Shown: in pieces, positions 37,388 to 46,786 of the stretch
Layout: the number at the start of each line of letters is the position of its first letter
Position numbering within the stretch: position 1 is the stretch's first letter
Notes under the pieces: model-generated
Database searches by the model: none
Seen by the model: only the letters and a program-made list of their open reading frames with translations
Told to the model about the DNA's origin: nothing
NCBI RefSeq assembly: GCF_964199755.1
Contig: NC_133897.1
Coordinates: forward strand, 170,304,511-170,368,510
Reading direction: 5' to 3'
DNA from: Larus michahellis
Taxonomy: Eukaryota; Chordata; Aves; Charadriiformes; Laridae
Length of the DNA stretch: 64,000 nt
Made by a program: the position numbers and the translations under genes

Positions 37388-37870
37388 CTTCCAAACACTT
37401 TCCAAACCCTGTTCTACGGCCCCTAAACCCTGCCCCAAACACTCCCAAACCTTGACAGGAAGCTACCACAGGACCAAAACCACCTCCAGCTCAGGTCCCC
37501 CAAACACCCCCAAAACCCTGCCCCAAAGTTTTAAACAACCCTGAAACACCCTCAGATGCTGCAAAAGGACCCTGAAAGCCTGACCCAGACACCCCCAAAC
37601 CCTGCCCTAGGGCTCCCAAATACTTCCTGTCACCAAATGCTGTCCCAGAATTTCCTCTGGCCCCCAAACCCCTCTGTGCTGTGCCTTAGAGCCCCTTGTC
37701 ATGCCCTAAAGCTACCATCATCCTGCCAACCCCTCCAAGCCCTATCCCAGGGGCCCAAATCACTCCCTGATGCTGCCCCAAAGGTCCCTCTGGTCCCCAA
37801 ACACCCCGAAAGACTGCCCCAAGGCTCCCAAACACCCCCACACCTGCCCCTTCGGTAGCCCTGTCCAAGT
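37388..37870 (+). repeat. C-rich degenerate low-complexity tract
   Basis: Dominated by variants of AAACCCTGCCCCAAA and CCCAAACACCCCCA, spaced irregularly. The strand is strongly biased to C and A, with few G. The ORFs across it are compositional artefacts. Confidence 0.7.
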
Positions 37871-38994
37871 CATGCCAAGAGCAGGAGCTGCTGGTAGGGC
37901 TGTGCATTGTCATGGCCACTCACAAATTCTTCTGGACACCACCTTTGCAGGTGCTGAAGCCTGGTCTGGCAGTTGAAGGCATGTCACAGCTGGGAGCTCC
38001 ACACAGATCTGTGGCTGGCCGTGTAGGATGAACTCTGGTTTGCAGCATGAGCATAGCTAAGTCCTGGGGCTGCACTGCATGTGGGGGAGGCTGGGAGGGT
38101 GGAATGCAGCTGGTCCTTAGTGTGGGGAGAGCTGGAGTTGGTTTTGGGAGACTGAAACTGTGTGCAGGCATTAGGAGATGTGCAATAGGGTGGGAATAGA
38201 GTGGGAATTCGAGTGATGTGCCTGTTGGAAGCAAAAACAGAAGCAAAGCTGAAAAACACCTGGTGTCCAGAACAGACACAGAAACTGGGTGAAGATCCAG
38301 TGGTTTGTGTTGCTGTGACACTGGGTAGGAACAACACTGGGGTGGGGGCCGTGCTGTCCCATTCTTCCACTTTTCACAAGAAATGTTTTGTGCAACAGCT
38401 AACAGTACAACCATGAGGAACGATGCCTTGACCACAGTCCCACCCACTCACTTTGCACAATAGGATTATAAATATTGCCCCAATTTCATACCTAATTAAG
38501 GGATAAGAATTGAATGCCAAATCATAGGGACGGATCAACGGGTTTGTCCCCCCTAAAAGGGACACCTTTTGGTAAGATTTGCGACTCAGCCACACCAAGT
38601 GCTTACCCAGGAAATCAAGCCTGTGATTGCAATTGTATCTTTAAAGCTACATAGCTATTCTGCAGCTTGGCGCATTTATCACCAGTAATCTGTACATGTT
38701 GCATAAAAATAAGCCATACTATTCATGCGCCTGACTGCTGCTTTTGAACACGTTCAGACCTACAGCAAACAGGCTGCTCGTGCATCTGGTGTCAGGCCTA
38801 TGGTCACGGCAATATTTGGTCTCACTAAATGCAACAGTGCCAAGTGGTTAAGTGCTCTGCATTACAAAAACATGTCTACTCTACATCATTAAAAAATATT
38901 ACCTAGCTGCAAATTTTTACCCTTGTCCTGAATGCTCTGTGAGGCATTTTCTGATTAGTCTTTAGGGTGGGATTTGCTGTCCAGATGAAAATGT
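37871..38994. other. Unassigned DNA
   Basis: No gene supported. The 175-codon minus ORF at 37920-38447 has a hydrophobic start but no family signature and lies partly in low-complexity sequence. Confidence 0.4.
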
Positions 38995-39165
38995 GGTGGT
39001 GTTAGTGACAAAGGAAAAAATTCTTCATGGAAAGGGTTATCAAGCATTGGAAGAGGCTGCCCAGGGCAGTGGTGGAGACGCCATCCCTTGGCAGTGTCAG
39101 GTTGATGGTTGGACTCAATGATCTGAATGGGCTTTTCCAACCTAAATGACTCTATGATTCTATAG
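38995..39165 (+). mobile_element. CR1 3' end fragment
   Basis: Reads AAAAAATTCTTCATGGAAAG, a coding end like HWKRLPRAVVETPS, and finishes ATGACTCTATGATTCTATAG. A short 5'-truncated copy. Confidence 0.9.
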
Positions 39166-39174
39166 ACACTGCAC

Positions 39175-39640
39175 AGACACCGCATACCAGTCCCTACAGG
39201 TACCACTGACCTGTAGACACCCCACAGATTCCCTGTGAGGGGCCCTGTAGGCACTGCCATCCCACAAGCATCCTATAGACACCCCCAGACAACCTGCAAC
39301 CTATAGGTACTGCTGCCCTACAGACACCCTGTGAGGGGTCCTATAGGCACCACTGCCCCATAGGCATCCTAAACCTGTACAGGTACTTATAGGCACTGTT
39401 GCTACACAGATACCCTATAGACAGCCCATAGACAACCTGTGTGGGGCCTATACCCTATGGACAGCCCATAGACACCCTGTGCGGGGCCTTATAGATACCA
39501 CTGCCTCATAGACACTCCACAGCCCCCCCCGTGAGGGACCCTATAGTCACCACTGCCCCGCAGACACCCTATAGACACCCCATGCAGGGCCCTATAGGCA
39601 CCTACGCCCCACAGACACCGCACAGCCCCCGCCCGCACCC
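39175..39640 (+). repeat. Degenerate tandem repeat upstream of MFSD5
   Basis: Repeated variants of CCCTATAGGCACCACTGCCC with CACAGACACCCTATAGACAC between them. Copies start near 39237, 39331, 39440, 39481, 39532 and 39585, a unit of about 50 bp or multiples of it. It ends at the CpG-rich MFSD5 promoter. Confidence 0.8.
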
Positions 39641-39825
39641 GCTGTTTGGGGGCAAGGGTGACAGAAAGCGGAAACGTCCCCTCCGGGGAAGCAGGGCGAT
39701 CGCAGGCCCGCGTCACATGATGCGGGCCAAGATGGCGGCGGCCACCGCGGCAGCGGCTGGGGCCGGGCGGAAGCGGAAGTGTGGAGGCGCCGGCGCGCAC
39801 GGCTGCTCGCCCCGCTGAGGGGCAG
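39641..39825 (+). promoter_or_regulatory. MFSD5: MFSD5 promoter and non-coding exon 1
   Basis: CpG-rich segment with a YY1-type AAGATGGCGGC at 39729-39739 and two ETS-like GCGGAAG sites just after it, near 39770. A CGTCACATGA motif lies about 20 bp upstream of the YY1 site. A clean donor, GGGGCAG|GTGCGG, ends the exon at 39825. Its matching acceptor AACAG ends at 40371. YY1 sites of this form usually lie just downstream of the transcription start, so the start is probably near 39715-39730. Confidence 0.7.
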
Positions 39826-40423
39826 GTGCGGACGGTGGGGATCGTATGGGGGCGGGGCTGCGGAGTGCATGTGGGGGTCTAGGGGGCGTATGGGACCGGG
39901 AGGGGCCTTTGAGTGCGTGTGGGTGTTTGGGGGGCATGCGAGCCCGGGGGGCCCGGGGCTGTGGGGTCTTCGAGGGGGGCCTCGTGGGGCCTAGAGCTGT
40001 GGGACGATATGGGGCGGCGGGTTGTGGGGGCTGTGCCGTGGGGATGTATGGGTCAGGCCTGGGGAGTACTGAGGGGCGATGTTTAGGGCTGGGGGTACTG
40101 TGTTGGGGGGGTTATGGGGCAAGGCCGAGGGTATACGGCAGGGGGGATGTATAGGGGCTGTAAGGGTTGATCTGAGGGGTCTGAGGCAAGTGAGGGGAAC
40201 TGCTCGATGGGGAGGGGGCTGCCAAGGGGAGCAGGTTGATGGGGGTGGTCGGTGGGGGCCAACGAAGCCAGAGGAGCCTTTTGGGGTGAGCTGGGGGGAG
40301 GCACCATCCCCCAGGAGCCCCCGTCCAAACCACAGGCCTGTCTGACCTGATTCCTGGTCCCCCCCCAACAGGACCTCCGCAGCCCCCGCCAACCCCAGCA
40401 ATGCTGATGAGCTCCCCTCCGCC

Positions 40424-41788
40424 ATGCTCCTCGCCTCCTACTTCGCCTGCACCCTCCTCCTGGCTGCCTGCCTGGTGCTGGAGCTGGCTGCCTGCCGCTC
40501 CCGCCCCTCTGCCGCCCCCCACCATGCCAACCCGGCCTTCCGCCGCTTCCAGCGTGGCTACTACTGTGTCTATCTGCTGGCACTGGCCGCCGACTGGCTG
40601 CAGGGACCCTACCTCTACAAACTCTACCAGCACTACCGCTTCCTGGAGGGACAGATCGCTATCCTCTATGTCTGCGGCTTCGCCTCCAGCGTCCTTTTTG
40701 GGTTGGTTTCCTCCTCTTTAGTAGATCGATTGGGTCGGAAAAAATCCTGCGTCCTTTTTTCTTTCACCTACTCAATTTGTTGTTTGACCAAACTCTCCCG
40801 GGATTATCTGGTGCTGGTGGCGGGGAGAGTTTTAGGGGGGTTGTCCACAGCATTGCTTTTCTCCGCCTTCGAGGCATGGTACGTCCACGAGCATGTGGAG
40901 CGGTACGATTTTCCAACTGAGTGGATTGCTGTCACCTTCTCACGGGCGGCTTTTTGGAACAACATCATTGCTGTGGGGGCTGGGGGAGCAGCTGATTTCT
41001 TTGCTGAGTGGTTGGGGTTGGGCCCAGTGGCCCCGTTCATGGTCTCCATTCCCCTACTGGTGCTGTCTGGGGTCTTTGCCGTGAAAAATTGGGATGAAAA
41101 CTACGGAAAGAAGCGGGCTTTCTCCAAAACCTGTGGTGACGGTTTGAAGTGCCTCCTCTCCGACCGGCGCATCCTTCTCCTAGGCACCATCCAGGCTCTG
41201 TTTGAAAGTGTCATCTACATCTTCATCTTCCTCTGGACCCCTGTCCTGGACCCCCACGGTGCTCCCTTGGGTATCGTCTTCTCTGGCTTCATGGCCGCCA
41301 GTATGTTGGGCTCCTCGCTCTACCACCTGGCTGTCTCCAAGAGGTACCACCTCCAGCCTGTCCACCTCCTCTCCCTCGCCGTCCTCCTGGTATTCTTCTC
41401 CCTCTTCATGCTCACCTTCTCCACAAACCCTGGCCAGGAGAGCCCAGCCGAGTCCTTCCTCGCCTTCCTGCTCATCGAACTCTCCTGTGGGCTCTACTTC
41501 CCAGCCATGGGTTTCCTCCGACGGAAAGTAGTGCCGGAGAAGGATCGCCTGGGGGTGATGAACTGGTTTCGCCTCCCCCTGAACTTACTGGCCTGTCTGG
41601 GTTTGCTGATTCTCCATGACAGCGACCGTCAGACAGGTACCAGGAGCATGTTTGGCATCTGTGCAGCCGTTGCGCTGCTAGCGCTGCTGGCTGTCGGCCG
41701 TCTCTTTGCCCTCAGCCGCCATGACGCTGAGCTCCGCCTGCCCGTGCCACCGGGACAGGCCGACGGTGACGCCACACCCGAGCTGTGA
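40424..41788 (+). CDS. MFSD5: MFSD5, major facilitator superfamily transporter (molybdate-anion transporter)
   Basis: 454-codon frame in one exon that begins at the acceptor ending 40371; human MFSD5 is 450 aa. Family blocks: ALAADWLQGPYLYKLYQHYR, FLEGQIAILYVCGF, LVDRLGRKKSCVLFSFTYS (the MFS loop-2 DRLGRK motif), VGRVLGGLSTALLFSAFEAW, YVHEHVERYDFP, LLGTIQALFESVIYIF, FLWTPVLDPHGAPLGI and the C-terminal SRHDAELRLPVP. Hydrophobic segments throughout fit about 12 membrane helices with the usual cytoplasmic loop near residue 200-250 (NWDENYGKKRAFSKTC). The family is reported to carry molybdate. An earlier out-of-frame ATG at 40401 opens an overlapping upstream ORF. The start chosen aligns with human MLVTAYLAF. 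Confidence 0.97.
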   Translation: MLLASYFACTLLLAACLVLELAACRSRPSAAPHHANPAFRRFQRGYYCVYLLALAADWLQGPYLYKLYQHYRFLEGQIAILYVCGFASSVLFGLVSSSLVDRLGRKKSCVLFSFTYSICCLTKLSRDYLVLVAGRVLGGLSTALLFSAFEAWYVHEHVERYDFPTEWIAVTFSRAAFWNNIIAVGAGGAADFFAEWLGLGPVAPFMVSIPLLVLSGVFAVKNWDENYGKKRAFSKTCGDGLKCLLSDRRILLLGTIQALFESVIYIFIFLWTPVLDPHGAPLGIVFSGFMAASMLGSSLYHLAVSKRYHLQPVHLLSLAVLLVFFSLFMLTFSTNPGQESPAESFLAFLLIELSCGLYFPAMGFLRRKVVPEKDRLGVMNWFRLPLNLLACLGLLILHDSDRQTGTRSMFGICAAVALLALLAVGRLFALSRHDAELRLPVPPGQADGDATPEL

Positions 41789-42000
41789 CGGGTTCCTGTG
41801 ACAGGTATCGCCCCCCTGAGGGACTGGGAAGGGGATGTGGGGACACCCTGACCAGCTGCTACAGGGTGAGTGCTCCCCCCAGGTGGCTGATGACCCCCAA
41901 AACATCCTCGTCCCCAACATCTCCATAGGTGGCAGGGGGGGTTGGAAGCACACAGGAGATGTATTCTCTCTTTTAAAAAAAAAAAAAAAAACCACAACAA

Positions 42001-42006
42001 AATAAA
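42001..42006 (+). terminator. MFSD5: MFSD5 polyadenylation signal
   Basis: AATAAA 213 bp after the stop codon, just after a run of about 17 A at 41975-41991. The 3' UTR would be short. Confidence 0.7.
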
Positions 42007-42139
42007 AGGCGTTTCTGCAGATCCCTAATCCCGCTCTGCGCATGTTTTTGGGGGAACCTGCTCTCGATCTGCCCCCCTGCCTGGCATGGGGGTCTGTGCA
42101 AGTGGCACGATGGAACCTTGTTGTTCTGAGCAGCGGTGT

Positions 42140-42665
42140 GTAGAGCTGCACTTGCACAATTATTCCTGATGCACAAGGGTTTTTGTGCACACCAGTGTTT
42201 GTGTTGCACAATCGTCCCAGGTGCACGTGGGAGTTTCTGCGTCCACTGGGGTTTCGGTTGCACCAGCACATGGCTATCCTGCTCTACGCAGAGCTTTGTC
42301 CCAGCACCTCATTCCACACTGGTCTGCATGCACCCCCTTGCACGCTGGGTGGCACACACCCCTTTCCGCACTTCCCTGCATGCCAGCACTGCACTGCACT
42401 GCACAGGTGTCCTTGCACACCCGCTCCCCGTTGCACAGGCATCCTTGCACACCTGCTCCTTGTTGCACAGGCATTGTTGCACACCATAAAGCTGTTGTGT
42501 ACTGCTTCCTGCACACCAGCACCCTGTTGCATGCTACCTGTGTGCAAGCTACCAGCTCCATGTTGCACAGGCGTCCCTGCACATCCACGCCTGTTGCACA
42601 GGGGTCCTTGCACCCCGGGGCCCTGGCACACCCACACCCATTGCAGGGGGAGGTTCCTGCACGCT
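42140..42665 (+). repeat. GCAC-rich minisatellite downstream of MFSD5
   Basis: Degenerate units of about 33-36 bp built on GTTGCACAGGCATCCTTGCA followed by CACCTGCTCC. The best-kept copies lie at 42400-42480, with worn copies on both sides. ORFs on both strands across it are repeat artefacts. Confidence 0.8.
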
Positions 42666-42954
42666 GTTATGGATTTACAAATGCTGGGCGCCCTAACAGG
42701 GTCCAACCCTGGGATCCCAATAGTTAATGTCAGGTCTGAGGGAAGGTTTCAAGTTCCTCTTTGATTAGACAGCTCTAGCTGGATCCCTCCGGAGAGGGAC
42801 CCCTAACCCAGATCGCATCAGTTGTACCCATACCACCCATCACCTGATCCCCAAGTCCAAGTCCAATCCCTTAATTCTGGTCGGTGGTCTCTTGATTTCT
42901 TACGGGGTTTGAGCTCTTCTGAAGTGATCTCATGGTCTTGGGATTGGACCTGTT

Positions 42955-43420
42955 TGATCAGGTCCAGAGGAGGCCACAAAAATGGTTGGAGGGCTGGAGC
43001 CCCTCTGCTGCGAGGACAGGCTGAGGGAGTTGGGGGTGTTCAGCCTGGAGAAGAGAAGGCTCTGGAGAGACCTTTTTGTGGCCTTTCAGTACTTGAAGGG
43101 GGCTTATAAGAAAGATGGGGACAGACTTTTTAGCAGGGCCAACAGCGATAGGACAAAGGGTAAATGGCTTTAAACTAGACGGGGGGAGACTCAGACTAGA
43201 TTAAAGCAAGAAATGTTTTACACTGAGGGTGGTGAGACACTGTCCCAGGTTGCCCAGAGAAGCTGTGGCTGCCCCATCCCTGGAGGCGTTCAAGGCCAGG
43301 TTGGACGGGGGCTCTGAGCAACCTGATCTCGTTGAAGATGTCCCTGCCCAGGGCAGGGGGGCTGGACTCTATGGTCTTTAACGGTCCCTTCCCATCCAAA
43401 CCATTCGGTGATTCTATGAA
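42955..43420 (+). mobile_element. CR1 LINE 3' fragment
   Basis: Reads [20 protein letters not shown], then EKRRLWRDLFVAFQYLKGAY, then a 3' part with GGCTGCCCCATCCCTGGAGG and an end CCATTCGGTGATTCTATGAA. It is diverged and lies between the two parts of the GCAC-rich minisatellite. Confidence 0.85.
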
Positions 43421-43634
43421 ATGTTTCCTTCATCCTTCTCTTCTTCGTTCCACTCCCATCTGCCAGATCCAGCAAGTTCTGTGTTTGCAGCATCAGTTTT
43501 ATCAGAAGGTTTACGCTCAATCAGCTTCTGTGGCCTGAGGCTTCACCTCCTTCAGCTGCTGGTGCTGAGCTGCTCATGCGAACAGGGCTCTTCAGAGAGA
43601 AGAACACAGTTCATCAAACTTCTTTGTAACAACC

Positions 43635-43735
43635 CCAGTCCCTGTTGCATGGGTTTCCTTGCACACCTGCACTCATTGCAAGGGGGGGGGTCTCTGTGCA
43701 CCGGTCCCTGTTGCGGAGAGGGGTCCCTGATTTTG
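43635..43735 (+). repeat. Second part of the GCAC-rich minisatellite
   Basis: CCCTGTTGCATGGGTTTCCT, TGCACACCTGCACTCATTGC and a G run repeat the unit of 42140-42665. The intervening kilobase, including the CR1, therefore seems to have split or followed a once longer array. Confidence 0.6.
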
Positions 43736-43739
43736 CACC

Positions 43740-45095
43740 AATTGCTCCACATTCACACCCAAAGTCCCATGTGGGGAAGTGGAGGCATCTCAGCACCGCA
43801 CAATTGGTGGCGGGTTTTGTCCCCCACCACAATGGGGGCTGTTTTTTGCCCCCCCTGCCATAAGTGGGGTTCACTTTTCTCCCCCACCAGGGTCAGTTTT
43901 TCCCCCCTGCTGGGGCTGTTTTTCAACTCCACCCCCCCAGCAACCACTGCTGTTTCCCTCCTGGCGGGCGTGGCTGGTGCTGGCGTGGGCAGGCACTGAG
44001 CTGCGGCCACGGGCAGCTGCCCAGGAGCAGCAGCTGGAGAGCAGAGGGACCAGCTCCACAACTTGCAGATGCACTGGCCACATCTCCGTAATCTTGTCCA
44101 GGAGCTCAAGGTGAAACTCGGGGGGGAGGCGGTCCTGGCTGAGCTGGGCTGTCTGCCCAGCCCTGCCTCCAGCTGGCACACGGGTGGGCTGAGGGTGTGT
44201 GTGGGACTGGGGTCCCTTGGCTGGGTCCTGTGCTGTGAGCTGGCTATGTCCTGCTGGGTTGTCTCCCCTGGGGGATTTTGTACCCCAACACACACACTGC
44301 CCCCAGAAGTCCCTGTCACATGGGTGAATTCACAGGTTGGGTGAGAACCCCCAGGAACAGCCCCCAGTGCCCTGAGGATGGGGCTGACCTTGCAACCCCC
44401 AGCCACTCTCTACATCCCAGTGGGGGTCTGCACTCCTAGCCCCTCTCCCCGCACTCCCTGTTAAGTCCCAGTACCATCCTGCACCCCATGGTGGCTCCCA
44501 GCCCCTCTCCTTTGTTCTGGCAGGGAGACCCAGCCCTACCAGTGCTGCCCAGCCCCTCTCCATCTACCCGAGCTGCGGTCTGCACCCTGGGCACCTCGAC
44601 CCCTCTCCCCACTGCTACTGGGCTCTTCTGCCTGCACCCTTGAGCCCCTGCCCCGCCCCATCCTGAGCGGGTCCCTAGCCACCCCCAAGGGGGAATGCCT
44701 GCAGCCCCCTGCCCCACACCCTGAGGGGGGTTCCCTGGCCACTGCTGGCCTCTCTCCCTGGGCCCCCCCCACAGTGGACACCTGCAGCCCCTGGCCTCCC
44801 CCAGACAGGAGATCCCTCTCCTCACACCTGCACCTGGGTGTAGGTTCCCTGGGGCAGCTATAAAACAACCAGCACCAGTGGTACCCTTCTCATCCGTCAT
44901 TCTGTGAAGTACAGGACAGTCTATGCACTCTCTCCTGAAACTATTCCTGTGCCAGATCTGCTTTGACATCTTTTATTTATTTGTAAGGATGGTACCTAAA
45001 CATATTTGTTACATGGTATCAGCCTGTTGTGCCTTATGTTATGCTTGCTTATTTGCAGCAGACCTCAAGTTAGTAAGTCACAACATTTTTTTCAG
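43740..45095. other. GC-rich DNA without a supported gene
   Basis: Holds repeated phrases such as GGGGCTGTTTTT and AGCCCCTCTCC, and long overlapping ORFs on both strands that reflect base composition. No conserved domain was recognised. Confidence 0.4.
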
Positions 45096-45544
45096 TATAC
45101 AAAAATATCCATGGCAGACCAAAGAAAAGATGACTTCTGTAGCTGAAGATGATACCCTTTTATCTTCATGGCTTGTTCAGCTCAGCCTCTTCAGACACCA
45201 AGTCCATTTCCACTTGAAAATGAAACAGTCCAAGCATTTTCTACTGAGGCCAAGTACCCAACTCATTCAGCTTCCAAAAAGCACCGGTTAAGCTTCCTCA
45301 ATCCACCATCCCTGTCGTGGTCATCTCGGAACATACCAGACTCTCGCAGAAGCTGTTCAACATCAGACCCTCCTGTTCGCTGTCAGGAGCCTGGTGAGCA
45401 GTACAGCTCCCGGTGGTTGTCCACAAACAGAGAGATCTTAAGAAGTGTATCTGAGTTGGAAGGAAAAAAATAGCCCCATTAGCTTAATGTTTTTATCTGT
45501 ATTCTGTACCCACAAAAAATTAACTTGTTTCTAAAAACAATAAA
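45096..45544 (+). other. Unrecognised exon-like ORF with poly(A) signal
   Basis: A strong acceptor (TTTTTTTCAG, ending at 45095) is followed by two overlapping open frames. The longer (45168-45473) is Ser/Pro-rich, with KKHRLSFLNPPSLSWSSRN and STNREILRSVSELEGKK before its stop. AATAAA follows at 45539-45544. This could be the last exon or a processed remnant of a gene I do not recognise. It lies tail-to-tail with AIRIM, 225 bp away. An upstream partner exon was not found. Confidence 0.3.
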
Positions 45545-45769
45545 GAAAAACGTAAGTAAAGCTAACTTAGCAGACCAAGTGAAATGGAGCACTATGCTCC
45601 TTGTTACACTGTGAGGAAGGATGTTGCTTCCAGCTATGCCCAGGGTGTGATGGTGAGTATTTACAACTGAAGTCATTTACAAGATCTCAGAGCAGGTCAC
45701 AAAGATCAAGTGCAAACTGAACAAGGTCACCCACTGCTACTGAGAAAAACATAGCAAGCAGCACCGGGC

Positions 45770-46559
45770 CTACGTGAGAGCCAGACCTTCGGCCTCCAGC
45801 GCTGAGAGCTCAAGGAAGGGTCTGCTGGAAGTGGAACTACCTTGAACAACGTCTTCCTTGTAGCGCTCCAAAATTCTCTCCCAAGACTGTGGGAGGGCTT
45901 CCATGTCTGGCAGGCTGTCACAGCTGATGCGGAGAAGGAGAAGCTTGCTCTCCAGGTACCTTCATGCCCGGTAAGGACGACAAAGAGAAAAAGGCGTCCG
46001 CCAGCGCTGCCCGGAGAGACCCGCCGCGGAAGGATACAGGTGCCGGTAGTAACGCTCCACGTCCTGCAGCCCCTCTAGCGCATCCGCCAGGGAGGGGCTG
46101 CGCGGCCCGCGCTGCAGGGACGCCGCCAGGCCCAGCTCCGCCGCCCGCTCCTCGTACAGCCGCAGGATGCCAGCCACGCCGGCCCCCACGGCGTCCCGCA
46201 CGTCCCGCAGCTCCGCCCTGCGCGACAAAGCAGATGGCGCTCAGCTGCAGACCCGCGACCCCAGCCCGGCCCGGCCCGGCCCCGCCGCCGCCTTACCGCC
46301 GGCTGCCGAGCTGCTCCAGCAGCGCCTCGGCCGCGCCGCGCTGCTTCCACCACAGCCGCGCCTGCAGCTCGCCGAAGGCCCCCAGCGGTGAGCCGCCCCA
46401 CGCCAGCCGCTGCCCCGCCCGCATCTGCGCCGCCAGCCCGGCCAGCGAGCCCAACAGCGGCGCGCAGGCGTCCAGCGCCGCCCGCCAGGCTGCGTCCTGC
46501 CGCGCCGCCGCTGCCGCCCATTCCCGCAGCGCCGCTGCCAGCGCCTCTGCTGCCGCCAT
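45770..46559 (-). CDS. AIRIM: AIRIM (C1orf109), ribosome maturation factor
   Basis: Three coding exons with consistent phases: 46297-46559, 46038-46217, 45770-45959, giving 210 aa (human 203). Matches to human in order: ALDACAPLLGSLAGLAAQMR (ALRDCQPLLSSLSNLAEQLQ), WKQRGAAEALLEQLG, ELRDVRDAVGAGVAGILRLY, LEGLQDVERYYRHLY (LEWLQDIERHYRKSY), SKLLLLRI, EALPQSWERI. AIRIM binds the AFG2A/AFG2B ATPases and acts in late 60S maturation. The first two exons are extremely GC-rich and Ala/Arg-rich, as often seen in avian microchromosome genes. The last exon is read to TAG at 45770-45772 with no further splice; a downstream exon cannot be excluded. Confidence 0.88.
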
Positions 46560-46786
46560 AGCGGCCCGCCGGACCGGGAGCGGGACACAGTCCCGTGACG
46601 TCATTGCGCTGCGCCGGGACCCGATTGGCCAGGCGGCGGCAGGCTCTGATTGGCCGGGCGGCGGCGGCGGTTGGGTTTGAACGCGCGGCGGGCGGCGGCG
46701 CTCCCGGCTCCGACCCCAACCCCAACCCCGGCCCCAGACACCGCCGCTAGCCCCCCACACCGCCGCCAGCCCCCCACACCGCCGCC
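46560..46786. promoter_or_regulatory. Bidirectional AIRIM/CDCA8 promoter with CRE, CCAAT boxes and CHR
   Basis: 227 bp between the two start codons, CpG-rich and TATA-less. Sites: perfect CRE TGACGTCA at 46596-46603; ATTGG (inverted CCAAT, NF-Y) at 46624-46628 and 46649-46653; TTTGAA, a CHR core, at 46676-46681. NF-Y plus CHR is the known arrangement of genes repressed by DREAM and switched on in G2/M, and CDCA8 is such a gene in mammals. The order fits transcription of CDCA8; AIRIM shares the CRE and NF-Y sites. Confidence 0.8.

Noticed and set aside
37920-38447. 175-codon minus ORF with a hydrophobic N-terminal stretch
   Set aside because: No family signature, overlaps C-rich low-complexity DNA, and several overlapping ORFs of similar length exist on the same strand.
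40083-40633. Minus ORFs opposite the MFSD5 start
   Set aside because: GC-rich shadow of the MFSD5 5' region and of a G-rich intron; no similarity.
41975-42006. Poly-A run suggesting that MFSD5 is a processed retrocopy
   Set aside because: The A run precedes the AATAAA, and the gene keeps an intron between its non-coding exon (ending 39825) and the coding exon (starting 40372).
42183-42764. Cys/His-rich plus ORFs that resemble zinc-binding repeats
   Set aside because: They come from the GCAC minisatellite (TGCACA reads as CT/AQ/HR in turn) and are equally open in other frames.
43753-44406. 217-codon minus ORF
   Set aside because: GC-rich composition opens all frames here; the translation shows no domain and includes repeat-derived sequence.
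44436-44969. 177-codon minus Gly/Arg-rich ORF
   Set aside because: Compositional artefact of repeated AGCCCCTCTCC phrases; no splice or start context.
46075-46725. Long Ala/Gly/Arg ORFs on both strands
   Set aside because: Shadows of AIRIM exon 1 and the CpG island; the true frame is set by similarity to AIRIM and by splice sites.
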